Part shown: piece by piece, positions 24,718 to 32,877 of the stretch
How positions within the stretch are numbered: the first letter of the stretch is position 1
Layout of the letters: each line of letters begins with the position of its first letter
DNA from: Crocosphaera sp.
GTDB taxonomy: Bacteria > Cyanobacteriota > Cyanobacteriia > Cyanobacteriales > Microcystaceae
DNA: 34,442 nucleotides
NCBI GenBank assembly: GCA_030065205.1
Contig: JASJDN010000068.1
Coordinates: 1 to 34,442, forward strand
Direction of reading: 5' to 3'
Translations under genes and position numbers: made by a program
The notes under the pieces: model-generated
Database searches by the model: none
Told to the model about the DNA's origin: nothing
The model's input: only the letters and a program-made list of their open reading frames with translations

Positions 24718-26217
24718 TTAAAATTCTTGAGGGTGATTTTTAGCTTTAATCACTTCTTTTCTCCTTGTTTCTAATAACTCACTAAACTCTTGAGAAAGTC
24801 TTGGCATTTGTTCTAGTAAAGTGGCCACCACTTCAGGGGATAAAACCCCTACTTCTAAGTCATCTAACGCCATCACAGAGACATCGCTACATTCTCCTGT
24901 GAGTAAGATTTTTTCACCAAAAAATTCCCCTTGTCCTAAGCGTGCAATTTCTTGATTTTGTCCGTTATTGTCCCCAACAAAAATGATAGCATGACCATTT
25001 AAAATTAAATATAACCCTAAAATTCTTTCTCCTTCTTGAAATACCCATTCTCCTTGAGCATAATAGCGAATATTACTTGCGTCTTTTTCTTCCATAAACC
25101 GTTCAGCAGCCGCATTACCAAAATTGGGTAGCGATCGCATAACTTCTGTGACTTGGTGGGTAGGGTTTGGTTTAGGCATTTGTGCCATATCCATATGATA
25201 TTCTGTCTGAATGGGATAGGGAATGGTTAAATGATATCGTTTAGCTGCGTACCAAATACGCACAACAAAATCATTACGAATCTTCAGCATCGTTTCATAA
25301 TTATCCACAAACAAACCAATTTGATAGGTAATAGAAAAATCGGCGTAATTTTCTACTCTTACCCAAGGGGAAGGTTCCTTTAAAATACCTGGGGTTGATA
25401 AGGCGGTTTCTTTAAGTACATGAATCACTTTATTCGGGGGATCATCATAGGAAAAACCAAATAAAAATCGTTCCACGTGCAAAGGAGTAGGGCGATTATA
25501 ATTAGTAAAATTTCCTTGGGCTAAAATTGAGTTAGGAATGACCACACTATCTTGTTCTCGGGTTTGCAAATAAACCGATCGCCAATTCACTTTAATGACT
25601 TTACCTATGGTGTCCCCAACTTGTAACCAATCTCCTAAAGCAAAGGGTCGTTCAAATAATAATAAAATGCCCGAAAATAGATTTTTTAACGTATCTTGTA
25701 AGGCTAAACCAATCACCAATGAACCTACCCCGAAGGCGGTGAGAAGCGCACCTAAATCGATTTTCCAAACGGTAGACAGAATAACGGCTGTAATACAAGC
25801 CACTAAGAAAAAACGAATTAAATCTAATAGTAAGTCAGGAACTCTCTCTTGCCAACTCCCGGCAACAGCTTGGTCAAAAATCAACACTTTAAAAGCCGAA
25901 AGGATAGCATGGATCATGCCGATCCATACTAAAGTTTTTACTAAACGAATAATAGTTGTTTCTTCAGGAATTTCTAAAACTTTTGTCAAAAATAACAATA
26001 AAGCAACTAAGGGAAAAACTAAATTTCGGAAAATAATTATAGTAGCAACCAAAGGTTTTTCTTCTTGGCGAAGTCGCACAATGACTTCATTTAATAAAAT
26101 CATCGTTAAGGGAAACCCTAAAATGAGTAAAATTGCCCAACGAAACCAGTTTTGATCTACTAATGTAATTGGCATTATAAATTGATTGATGATTACATAA
26201 ATATCCGATACTCCCAT
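24718..26217 (-). CDS. MscS-type mechanosensitive channel with C-terminal cyclic-nucleotide-binding domain
   Basis: A 499-residue fusion. The first ~170 residues hold four to five membrane segments, ending in the pore helix and MscS signature: GALLTAFGVGSLVIGLALQD, TLKNLFSGILLLFERPFALG, DWLQVGDTIGKV. A cytoplasmic beta/alpha vestibule follows to about residue 350. The end (about 375-490) is a cNMP-like domain: YYAQGEWVFQEGERILGLYL, ILNGHAIIF, and GQGEFFGEKILLTGECSDV. This is the bacterial cyclic-nucleotide-gated (bCNG) architecture, in which most members have lost strong mechanosensitivity. The phosphate-binding cassette lacks the usual R-[ST] after the GE, so ligand binding is uncertain. The ATG at 26175 is an alternative start. 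Confidence 0.9.
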   Translation of the reverse strand: MGVSDIYVIINQFIMPITLVDQNWFRWAILLILGFPLTMILLNEVIVRLRQEEKPLVATIIIFRNLVFPLVALLLFLTKVLEIPEETTIIRLVKTLVWIGMIHAILSAFKVLIFDQAVAGSWQERVPDLLLDLIRFFLVACITAVILSTVWKIDLGALLTAFGVGSLVIGLALQDTLKNLFSGILLLFERPFALGDWLQVGDTIGKVIKVNWRSVYLQTREQDSVVIPNSILAQGNFTNYNRPTPLHVERFLFGFSYDDPPNKVIHVLKETALSTPGILKEPSPWVRVENYADFSITYQIGLFVDNYETMLKIRNDFVVRIWYAAKRYHLTIPYPIQTEYHMDMAQMPKPNPTHQVTEVMRSLPNFGNAAAERFMEEKDASNIRYYAQGEWVFQEGERILGLYLILNGHAIIFVGDNNGQNQEIARLGQGEFFGEKILLTGECSDVSVMALDDLEVGVLSPEVVATLLEQMPRLSQEFSELLETRRKEVIKAKNHPQEF

Positions 26218-26382
26218 TATGAATAATTAAATCAATGACAGCAGAAAAACTTAGGATCTTATTATGTTTCCCTTTTCACCCATCCCTTAAGGAATTGTTA
26301 AGAAATATTATAAAAAGTTTATTATTAACAGTTTTTCAAATTTATATTGGTTATTATACAAGGTAAATTGATTCTTTCTTTT

Positions 26383-26409
26383 TTAGCACTCTTAAGGCTT
26401 AAGTGCTAA
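26383..26409 (+). promoter_or_regulatory. CIRCE operator (HrcA-binding)
   Basis: TTAGCACTC, nine bases (TTAAGGCTT), then AAGTGCTAA: the classic CIRCE inverted repeat TTAGCACTC-N9-GAGTGCTAA with one mismatch in the right arm. It lies 82 bases upstream of the 113-residue gene and 23 bases beyond a possible TATACA -10 (26355-26360), where HrcA operators normally sit. Confidence 0.85.
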
Positions 26410-26490
26410 TTCAAACCTCTACTATTAGGGGGTTTATTTGGAGGAATGATCTCAAAATTTTAACAAATACAAAAGAAGAAAAAGCAGCTT

Positions 26491-26832
26491 ATGAACTATT
26501 TTTTTGATATTCTCGGTCCAACTTCCGTTTTAACCTTCTTTAATTATCAACAACAACTAGAGCAAAATGAAAATCGAGGTAAAGCTTATTTAGGAAGCTA
26601 TGAATGTAGCCTTGATGGTTTTATTGAGTCAGTGGATAATATTCCCAAAAAACCCGATTGGAATTGGGATGATGTGGTGGGAAGTATTGTTAATTTTTGG
26701 TTAAAAAACGAAGAGAAAGTCCGTTATTGGCAAGACAACTTTACTTCTGCGGAGTCCGACCTAGTGATTGTTGCTAGAGTGGGAAAAATTGAAGCATTGC
26801 GGCAGGAATTTGAATCCTTATTTGATGTTTAG
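26491..26832 (+). CDS. Unknown 113-residue protein under CIRCE control
   Basis: Not assigned to a family. The product is acidic and soluble, no membrane or signal segment. It begins MNYFFDILGPTSVLTFFNYQ, has YLGSYECSLDGFIESVDNIP and a Trp-rich middle (KKPDWNWDDVVGSIVNFWLK), and ends IEALRQEFESLFDV. Preceding AAAGAAGAAAAAGCAGCTT contains no strong ribosome-binding site. The CIRCE element 82 bases upstream makes heat-shock control by HrcA likely, together with groESL and groEL2. The M48 protease gene follows 224 bases later but has its own promoter box (26989-26994). Confidence 0.7.
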   Translation: MNYFFDILGPTSVLTFFNYQQQLEQNENRGKAYLGSYECSLDGFIESVDNIPKKPDWNWDDVVGSIVNFWLKNEEKVRYWQDNFTSAESDLVIVARVGKIEALRQEFESLFDV

Positions 26833-26838
26833 ACCCCC

Positions 26839-26884
26839 AGGATGACGGGCAGGAAAACGCTCAAATCATTTGTTCCGTCATCTT
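26839..26884. repeat. Inverted repeat after the CIRCE-linked gene
   Basis: AGGATGACGG (26839-26848) pairs with CCGTCATCTT (26875-26884), nine of ten positions, across a 26-base loop, starting just after the stop codon at 26832. No T-run follows, so a terminator is uncertain. Confidence 0.4.
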
Positions 26885-26988
26885 GATTCTAATAGGGAAA
26901 TAAGTAGAAATAAGTGGAAATAAAGGGAAAACAATAGACAATTTATTATCTGTAACAAAATCGGGGTTTGGAAACTAAAAAATATGGG

Positions 26989-26994
26989 TATAAT
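26989..26994 (+). promoter_or_regulatory. TATAAT -10 box of the M48 peptidase gene
   Basis: A perfect TATAAT lies 62 bases upstream of the probable ATG at 27057. Only a weak -35 (GGTTTG/TTTGGA) is seen at usual spacing. Confidence 0.45.
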
Positions 26995-27056
26995 AAAAAT
27001 AAATTGAGAAACAAAGATAAAGTCTATTTAAGTTTCTATTGTTGAATGAGTTGGTT

Positions 27057-27899
27057 ATGATGAAGTTGAAACGTTCTTATCGTCGTTCCTTAATTTATGG
27101 TTTACTGGTCGTTTTTATCAGTAGTAGTATTATTATTTCTTCCCCAAAACCTAGTTATGGTCGCCCCTGGTTAAATTGGCTCTTGCAAGGGGTACAAGTC
27201 ATTCAATTATCTACGTTATCTGACTCTCAAGAAGTTAAATATGGGCGACAGATTAACGATGAATTAATCAGAAGTGGACAATTTCGTTTATCTCGAAATC
27301 AAGCCTTAATTCAAAAGATTGATCGCATTGGTCAACGTTTAGCACAAAATAGCCGTCGTCCCAATTTACCGTTTACCTTCCAAGTGGTTCAAGATAATTC
27401 TATTAATGCCTTTGCGACGATGGGGGGTTTTGTTTATGTGAATACCGGTTTAATTGCTGCTGCTGAAAATGAGGCAGAATTAGCCAGTGTCATTGGTCAT
27501 GAAATTGCCCATATTACGGAACGTCATGCCATTAATCAAATGCGAAACGTAGCCATTTCTCAAGGGTTAATGTCGGCCACTGGATTGAGTGAAAGTAATA
27601 TTGTTAATATTGGGGTGCAATTAGCCGTGAATCTTCCTCATAGTCGAGAAGCGGAACTCGAAGCGGATCAAGTGGGTTTACTCAACTTACGACAAGCGGG
27701 TTATGCACCCATTGGGATGATTACGTTTATGAAAAAATTAACCCAAAAAGGCGGATCCCCTCCTGCTTTTTTAAGCACTCACCCGGCTACTTCCCAACGG
27801 GTTGAAGCCTTAAAGCAAGCAGTTAACCCCGATATTGCCTATCAGGGAGATGGGTTAGATACTCAAGCCTATCAACAGGAATTTCGGGCGTTATTGTAG
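27057..27899 (+). CDS. Secreted M48-family zinc metalloprotease
   Basis: About 280 residues with an N-terminal signal segment (RRSLIYGLLVVFISSSIII, cleavage expected near PSYG) and an M48 catalytic domain. The zinc motif HEIAH is at residues 148-152, within ELASVIGHEIAHITERHA; the third ligand is in the REAELEADQVGLLNL helix. The C-terminal FLSTHPATSQRVEAL is typical of the YfgC/BepA and LoiP group of periplasmic proteases. Probable role: quality control of outer-membrane or periplasmic proteins. I chose the ATG at 27057; the frame is open from TTG 27039, and an adjacent ATG follows at 27060. The upstream CIRCE-linked gene suggests a stress context but no shared transcript is shown. Confidence 0.88.
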   Translation: MMKLKRSYRRSLIYGLLVVFISSSIIISSPKPSYGRPWLNWLLQGVQVIQLSTLSDSQEVKYGRQINDELIRSGQFRLSRNQALIQKIDRIGQRLAQNSRRPNLPFTFQVVQDNSINAFATMGGFVYVNTGLIAAAENEAELASVIGHEIAHITERHAINQMRNVAISQGLMSATGLSESNIVNIGVQLAVNLPHSREAELEADQVGLLNLRQAGYAPIGMITFMKKLTQKGGSPPAFLSTHPATSQRVEALKQAVNPDIAYQGDGLDTQAYQQEFRALL

Positions 27900-27912
27900 C
27901 TTTTTTTGATGG

Positions 27913-28680
27913 TTAGAAGCGAACTTTACCCAGTAACCAATCTGTGATTAACTCAGGGGTATTTCTTTTTACCCAATAAAAAGCGATCGCCCGAAAACTA
28001 GGTTTAGAGAGTCTAGCAATTAATCTCATTACTCGGTTGAGAGGACGCATCCCAACTTTTTGATTGATTAAGTTAACAGAACCCACGTCATAAAGACAAT
28101 CAATAATCATCTTAAAGGTTGCTTCCTCTCGTTCCATTAAATTTTCCACTAGAAGCATAACATTTTTTTTCTGTTCGATTTCTAGTTTTTGGGTTTCAGA
28201 AAGTTTGGGAAAATATTTGACCACGGTTGCTGATTTTTTTTGCTTCTTTTTTTTCTGCTTCACTTTTTTAGATTTTACAATTTTTGATGACTTTCTTGCT
28301 GCTTGTGACGTTTTTTTCTGAGTGTTAGAAGAAATCATAATTTTATTGATTAACCAATTGGTAATTAATTCAGGGGTATTATTGACCACCCAATAAAAAG
28401 CAATCCCTCGAAAGAGAGTTTTAGCTAATCTAGCGATGAATTTTATCAAAGACTTAAGAAAACCCAGAGGAACTTTTTTGTTGATCAGATTGAGAGAACC
28501 CAGATCATAAAGACAATCAATAATCATCTTAAAGGTTGCTGCTTCTCTCTCCATTAAGTTCTCAACCAAGAGCGTAATATTTCTTTTCTGTTCTATTTCA
28601 AGTCGTTTGACTTCTGAGAGTTTAGGGACGTATTTAGCCACTTGGACTGTTTGTTTTGGGTTGTTCCGAGAAAGTACCAT
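27913..28680 (-). CDS. Unknown protein with internally duplicated domain
   Basis: A 255-residue protein made of two ~100-residue copies joined by a Lys/Ser-rich linker. Copy 1 is residues 13-114, copy 2 153-253. Both carry VENLMERE-ATFKMIIDCLYD, a NLIN(K/Q)KV motif, IARL(A/S)K, FR(G/A)IAFYWV and NTPELIT(N/D)WL. The linker 115-152 (QKKTSQAARKSSKIVKSKKV, then KQKKKKQKKS) is highly basic. Each copy has a hydrophobic stretch that could associate with membrane or a partner. I recognise no named family. The gene is convergent with the M48 gene, 13 bases apart. Confidence 0.6.
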   Translation of the reverse strand: MVLSRNNPKQTVQVAKYVPKLSEVKRLEIEQKRNITLLVENLMEREAATFKMIIDCLYDLGSLNLINKKVPLGFLKSLIKFIARLAKTLFRGIAFYWVVNNTPELITNWLINKIMISSNTQKKTSQAARKSSKIVKSKKVKQKKKKQKKSATVVKYFPKLSETQKLEIEQKKNVMLLVENLMEREEATFKMIIDCLYDVGSVNLINQKVGMRPLNRVMRLIARLSKPSFRAIAFYWVKRNTPELITDWLLGKVRF

Positions 28681-28796
28681 GAAGATTTACACACTAACAC
28701 TCTCAGATACTATAAACGAGACAGACTAATTTAACCAGTTTTCAACCCTCCATAATAACGAAGTGAGAAGTCACAAAGGGTTTTTGAGACGAAGAT

Positions 28797-30290
28797 TTAT
28801 GCGCTATTAATCATCAAACTTCCCATCATTCCTAAATCTTCGTGATCTAAAATATGACAATGATAAACTGTTTTTCCTGTAAAATCTTTAAAGGCAATAC
28901 GAATGCGAACGGTTTCCCCTCGTCGAACTAAAATGGTATCTTTCCAGGTTTGATAAGGGTTAGGAATTCCATCACGACTAATGACTTGAAACTTATTGGT
29001 ATGAACATGAAAAGGATGATCCATAACCCCTGTATTAATTAATTCCCACTCTTCTACCGTATTTAACTTAACTTCAGTTTGAACCGTGTTATGTTGATAG
29101 GGTTCTCCATTAATTAAAAAAGCCATCCCTACCCCTGGAAACATTCCATGATTTAAGTAGAATTGTCGGGTTGTTTGGGGTTCAGATAAAGTAGAAATGG
29201 GCATTAATTTAGTGGGTAACTCTAAGGAATTAACAGCATTATCATAACGGATTTTAGCCAAAGGGATAGGAGCATTATTATCAATATAACTTCCTCTTCT
29301 ATGTCCCCTCATTCCTCCCATCATTCCCCCTCCCATCATACCCATTGAACCTCGATTATAGGGTAAACTAACTAACCGATAGGTTTTGGGGTTTTTATCT
29401 CCTTTAATTAAGACTTCTGCTCGTTCTCCTGGGGTTAATAATAGTTCTGATCGTTCAATGGGTTTTTCCAAGGGGGTTCCGTCATTAGCAATTAAATAAA
29501 AAGGATGATTTTCTAAGGATAGCTTATAAAAGCGAGAGGTGGAAGCATTGAGTATTCTTAATCTTAATAATCCATTTTTGGGTAAAGTAAAAGAAGGATT
29601 AATCTGGCCATTAACTGTAATGATATTGCCTTCTCGACCCATCATTAAGGGCATTTGATTTGAGGGTAATAAATTACCATTATTATCTAACGAAAAATCC
29701 TGCAAGATTAAAAATTCTTCTTTAGCTGCTTTGATTTCTGGTATTTCATCTAATTGACCCCGAATAATAAATAAACCCGCTAACCCTCCTGATAATTGTT
29801 CTGCCACTAACCCATGTAAATGGGGGTGATACCAATTAATTCCTGCGGTTTGTTGGGGTGATATTTCAAATTCATAGGTAACTTTTTCTTGAGGATTAAC
29901 GGTTAAAAATATATTATCCCCTTTACCGGTGGGAGGAATATGTAAGCCATGATAATGTAAATTAGTGGGTTGAGACAATTTATTAATAAAATGAATACGG
30001 ACTTTATCCCCTGGTTTTGCTTCTAATCTAGGTCCAGAAACTTGACCATTATAAGTTAATAAATAAGCAGTTTTCTCTCCTAATTGTACTTTTTGATGAC
30101 TGGCTTCTAAGGTGGTTTCTAACAGTCCATTTTGACTAAAAACTGTTTTTTGTGCATTTAAGGCATAACTTGTATTTGATAAATTATTGTTGTTATCCTG
30201 TAGCTTTTTAATCACCTGGTGAGTGCCAAAAGCGAGTAGCGTTGTTGAGGTTCCTAGAATAAGAAATTGACGACGATTCATAGGTTTCAT
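28797..30290 (-). CDS. Multicopper oxidase (Tat-exported, CopA/CueO-like)
   Basis: A 497-residue three-cupredoxin-domain oxidase. Residues 5-9 (RRQFL) within MNRRQFLILGTSTTLLAFG form a twin-arginine-type signal, so export in folded form is expected. Copper ligands are HYHGLHIP, WYHPHLHG, HPFHVHTNKF and the C-terminal YHCHILDHEDLGMMGS, giving one type-1 and the trinuclear site; the axial ligand of the type-1 site is probably the Met in that last motif. A Met-rich loop (GMMGGGMMGGMRG) suggests Cu(I) binding, as in CueO. A good GGAGGT lies five bases before the ATG. Downstream of the DUF411 gene on the same strand with a hairpin between; together they look like a copper-detoxification pair. Confidence 0.93.
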   Translation of the reverse strand: MKPMNRRQFLILGTSTTLLAFGTHQVIKKLQDNNNNLSNTSYALNAQKTVFSQNGLLETTLEASHQKVQLGEKTAYLLTYNGQVSGPRLEAKPGDKVRIHFINKLSQPTNLHYHGLHIPPTGKGDNIFLTVNPQEKVTYEFEISPQQTAGINWYHPHLHGLVAEQLSGGLAGLFIIRGQLDEIPEIKAAKEEFLILQDFSLDNNGNLLPSNQMPLMMGREGNIITVNGQINPSFTLPKNGLLRLRILNASTSRFYKLSLENHPFYLIANDGTPLEKPIERSELLLTPGERAEVLIKGDKNPKTYRLVSLPYNRGSMGMMGGGMMGGMRGHRRGSYIDNNAPIPLAKIRYDNAVNSLELPTKLMPISTLSEPQTTRQFYLNHGMFPGVGMAFLINGEPYQHNTVQTEVKLNTVEEWELINTGVMDHPFHVHTNKFQVISRDGIPNPYQTWKDTILVRRGETVRIRIAFKDFTGKTVYHCHILDHEDLGMMGSLMINSA

Positions 30291-30319
30291 GACTACCTCC
30301 TTTCTTGTTTATCGATCAG

Positions 30320-30343
30320 AGAGACGCTTAATATAGCGTCTCT
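30320..30343. other. Intergenic hairpin between DUF411 and multicopper oxidase genes
   Basis: AGAGACGC (30320-30327) and GCGTCTCT (30336-30343) form a perfect 8-bp stem with an 8-base loop. No T-run follows on the minus strand, so it may be an mRNA processing or stability element between two co-transcribed genes rather than a terminator. Confidence 0.5.
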
Positions 30344-30358
30344 ATAACTGGTTAACTT

Positions 30359-30916
30359 TTAATAAGTTTCATATTCTTCGTAAACTTGTGTACTACCATT
30401 TTTATTAATAGCAAAAATTGCAAAGGGTTGTTTAGTATTTCCTGCTTCCATTCCTGGGGTTCCTATAGGCATTCCTGGTACAGATAGACCGATAAGATCG
30501 GGTTTTTCTTTAAGAAATCGTTTGATATCATCAGCAGGAATATGACCTTCCATCACATAACCATCAATAATAGCCGTATGACAAGATTCTAAGTCAGAAC
30601 TGATGTTATATTTCTGTTTAATACTAGCCATATCATCGGTTTTAATATCAGTAATTTTGAAACCGTGTTTTTTAGCGTGTTCTACCCAAATTCCGCAACA
30701 ACCACAAGAAGGACTTCGATAAACAGTCATGGACATATTTCCATTGTAAGATTCATTAACCCTGTCCCAATTACTCGCTAAAATAGTTTGATTAGACGGT
30801 TGATTTATTGCCTGATTTTGATCACTTGAATGGTTCAAGTAGAGAGTCCCTGCTATTCCCATAACAGCAACCCCTGCAATGATAGAAAATAACCATTTTG
30901 ATGAAGGACTAAACAT
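30359..30916 (-). CDS. DUF411 metal-binding-like protein
   Basis: A 185-residue exported protein: a hydrophobic N-terminal segment (WLFSIIAGVAVMGIAGTLYL) is followed by a DUF411 domain. Cys71, Cys73 and Cys74 form SPSCGCCGIW; later DLESCHTAIIDGYVMEGHIP, and VPGMPIGTPGMEAG with three Met residues. These features recur in proteins linked to copper resistance. The GTPGME loop and Cys cluster are likely Cu(I) ligands; this is inference from composition. Together with the multicopper oxidase 69 bases downstream, it suggests a periplasmic copper-handling unit. A GGAG lies about 10 bases before the ATG. Confidence 0.85.
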   Translation of the reverse strand: MFSPSSKWLFSIIAGVAVMGIAGTLYLNHSSDQNQAINQPSNQTILASNWDRVNESYNGNMSMTVYRSPSCGCCGIWVEHAKKHGFKITDIKTDDMASIKQKYNISSDLESCHTAIIDGYVMEGHIPADDIKRFLKEKPDLIGLSVPGMPIGTPGMEAGNTKQPFAIFAINKNGSTQVYEEYETY

Positions 30917-30965
30917 TCTTAAATGTCTCCGTAAGATAACTATCTTTTTCTATTTTAGCTCGTAA

Positions 30966-31925
30966 TCATGGATGTTGTTTACGAACAGTACAATATTGAA
31001 TCAAGACGATAAATAAGAATAAGCCAACCACATACTTGAGGGGATCAGGAACCGAAGGATTCGGGGAAAAAAAGCCTTCAATGATTCCTGCAATAAATAG
31101 AAGGGGAACAATGCCAAAAACCAACTGTGCTGCTTGTAATCCGTAAATTTTAAACGCATCTGGACGGGTATAGTTTCCTGGAAATAATAATGCTTTCGCA
31201 ATCAATAATCCCGCCCCTCCTGATAAGAAGATAGCCGGTAATTCTAGGGAACCATGAGGGAAAACAAACGCCCAGAAAGGATAAGCTAAATTATTTTGCC
31301 CGACAAGAGTGGCAATACTACCAATCAGTAACCCATTATAAAAAAGAATAAATAGGGTAAAAATTCCTGCAATAATCCCCCCACCAATAATCCTAAAAGA
31401 GACCGACATATTATTAATCATAATGCCACTAGAAGCTAAGGGTTCCATGCCAATAATAGACCCCATCCATAACTCTTGATCGTCCCGAACTTTCGTAATT
31501 AACTCTGGAGGCACCACCGAAGGGATAAACGCTGGATCACTCCAAGCGTACCACCAAGCAATTAAACCCCCTAAAAGAAAGGTCAAAGTGGCGATCGCTG
31601 TACATTCCCAGGTTTTCCGCACTGTTTCTGGGAACCCCCACCGATAAAATCGCCAAATTGCCCCCCAGTCTTGACTACGGGGACCTTGGTAAATTTGACT
31701 ATAGGCACGGGTGGTTAACTGGTGTAAGTCTTGAATAAGAATGGTTCCCACTTGAAAGGTTTTAGCACGGGCAAGATCAGCCGAGACAGAGCGATATAAT
31801 CCCGATAATTCTTGTATTTCTGCTGCGTTTAAGGATTTAATGCCTTTTTTTTCGATTTTTTTCAACAGGAAATCCAGTCGTTGCCAAGAAGGTTCTCGTC
31901 GTGCAATCCAACGTTGAATTTTCAT
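30966..31925 (-). CDS. SpoIIM-like (DUF95) membrane protein
   Basis: A 319-residue protein. The ~95-residue N-terminal part is soluble and helical (EPSWQRLDFLLKKIEKKGIK; AEIQELSGLYRSVSADLARA), the rest has about six membrane segments (ATLTFLLGGLIAWWYAW; FRIIGGGIIAGIFTLFILFY; GSLELPAIFLSGGAGLLIAK). The fold is that of stage-II sporulation protein M and its widespread non-sporulation homologues. These are often next to RDD-family and other membrane genes, as here. Role unknown outside spore-formers. Divergent from the 280-residue membrane gene with 85 bases between. Confidence 0.85.
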   Translation of the reverse strand: MKIQRWIARREPSWQRLDFLLKKIEKKGIKSLNAAEIQELSGLYRSVSADLARAKTFQVGTILIQDLHQLTTRAYSQIYQGPRSQDWGAIWRFYRWGFPETVRKTWECTAIATLTFLLGGLIAWWYAWSDPAFIPSVVPPELITKVRDDQELWMGSIIGMEPLASSGIMINNMSVSFRIIGGGIIAGIFTLFILFYNGLLIGSIATLVGQNNLAYPFWAFVFPHGSLELPAIFLSGGAGLLIAKALLFPGNYTRPDAFKIYGLQAAQLVFGIVPLLFIAGIIEGFFSPNPSVPDPLKYVVGLFLFIVLIQYCTVRKQHP

Positions 31926-32010
31926 TATATTTTGCCTATATTTTCAGTAACTTGTCTTAAGATCACCTTAAGTTCTTTGTTTTTAGGTTATTTTTCATTA
32001 ATTATCTCTG

Positions 32011-32853
32011 ATGTCTAACCCTTCTCCAGATTATAAATCTCCAGGCCCTTTGAGTGTGGGCAATGTTATTAATGCTGCTGCTCGCATTTATCGCGATCGC
32101 TTTCCTGTCTATTATAAGTTAGCTTTAATTAGTTATTTTTGGTTACTGGTTCCTATTTATGGATGGGCAAAATTTATGGCGATTTCGGGTTTATTATCCC
32201 GTTTAGCTTATGGAGAAGTGAGTGGAAAACCGGAAAGTGTTCAAGAGGCGCGTCGTTATATTAATCCCCGTTTGTGGACGTTTTTCTTAACTGCATTATT
32301 AGTGGGTTTAATTTTCTTTGGATGGTATATATTCTTCGGCATTATTTGGGTAATTTTTATTTTTGTTTTAACAAGTCTTGGTTCCTCAAATAATAGTTTG
32401 TTGTTGGCGCTTATTTTGGGTCTTTTAGCAGTCATATTACTGATTATATTTATTAGTAGTCTTGTTTGGCTTAACTCTCGATTATATTTAGCAGATTTAT
32501 CTATAGCGATTGAAAATCAATCTTCACCCTCTACGGCAATTAATCGCAGTTGGCAGCTAACTAAACAATTCATTGGACGGATTATGTTAATTAGTTTTGT
32601 GGCTTTTTTGATTGCCATTCCTGCTTCTCTATTAATTCAAGTAATTGATGGTTTCGTTCGCTGGACGTTGGCGGTTATTTTTCCTGAGGGTTCCCTTGTT
32701 GCTCGCATTATATATTTTTTAGTTTATTTAGCAACTTCTTTCCCTGTATCGGCTTTATTAGTTCCTTTTTGGCAATCCATTAAAGCTGTTGTATATTACG
32801 ATTTACGTACTCGTCGGGAAGGAATTGATATCCAACTTCGAGATTCAATTTAA
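32011..32853 (+). CDS. Polytopic membrane protein (glycerophosphodiesterase-membrane-domain-like)
   Basis: A 280-residue protein with about five to six membrane segments. The N-terminal motif PGPLSVGNVINAAARIYRDR is characteristic of a family of bacterial proteins placed beside RDD and SpoIIM-like genes. Segments FFLTALLVGLIFFGWYIFFG and LLALILGLLAVILLIIFISS are strongly hydrophobic; the C-terminal ALLVPFWQSIKAVVYYDLRT also matches the family. Function is unknown; the resemblance to membrane domains beside glycerophosphodiester phosphodiesterases is weak. It precedes the RDD gene by 24 bases, so they probably form an operon. Confidence 0.65.
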   Translation: MSNPSPDYKSPGPLSVGNVINAAARIYRDRFPVYYKLALISYFWLLVPIYGWAKFMAISGLLSRLAYGEVSGKPESVQEARRYINPRLWTFFLTALLVGLIFFGWYIFFGIIWVIFIFVLTSLGSSNNSLLLALILGLLAVILLIIFISSLVWLNSRLYLADLSIAIENQSSPSTAINRSWQLTKQFIGRIMLISFVAFLIAIPASLLIQVIDGFVRWTLAVIFPEGSLVARIIYFLVYLATSFPVSALLVPFWQSIKAVVYYDLRTRREGIDIQLRDSI

Positions 32854-32877
32854 GTTTTAATTGAGAGTTGTTAAATT

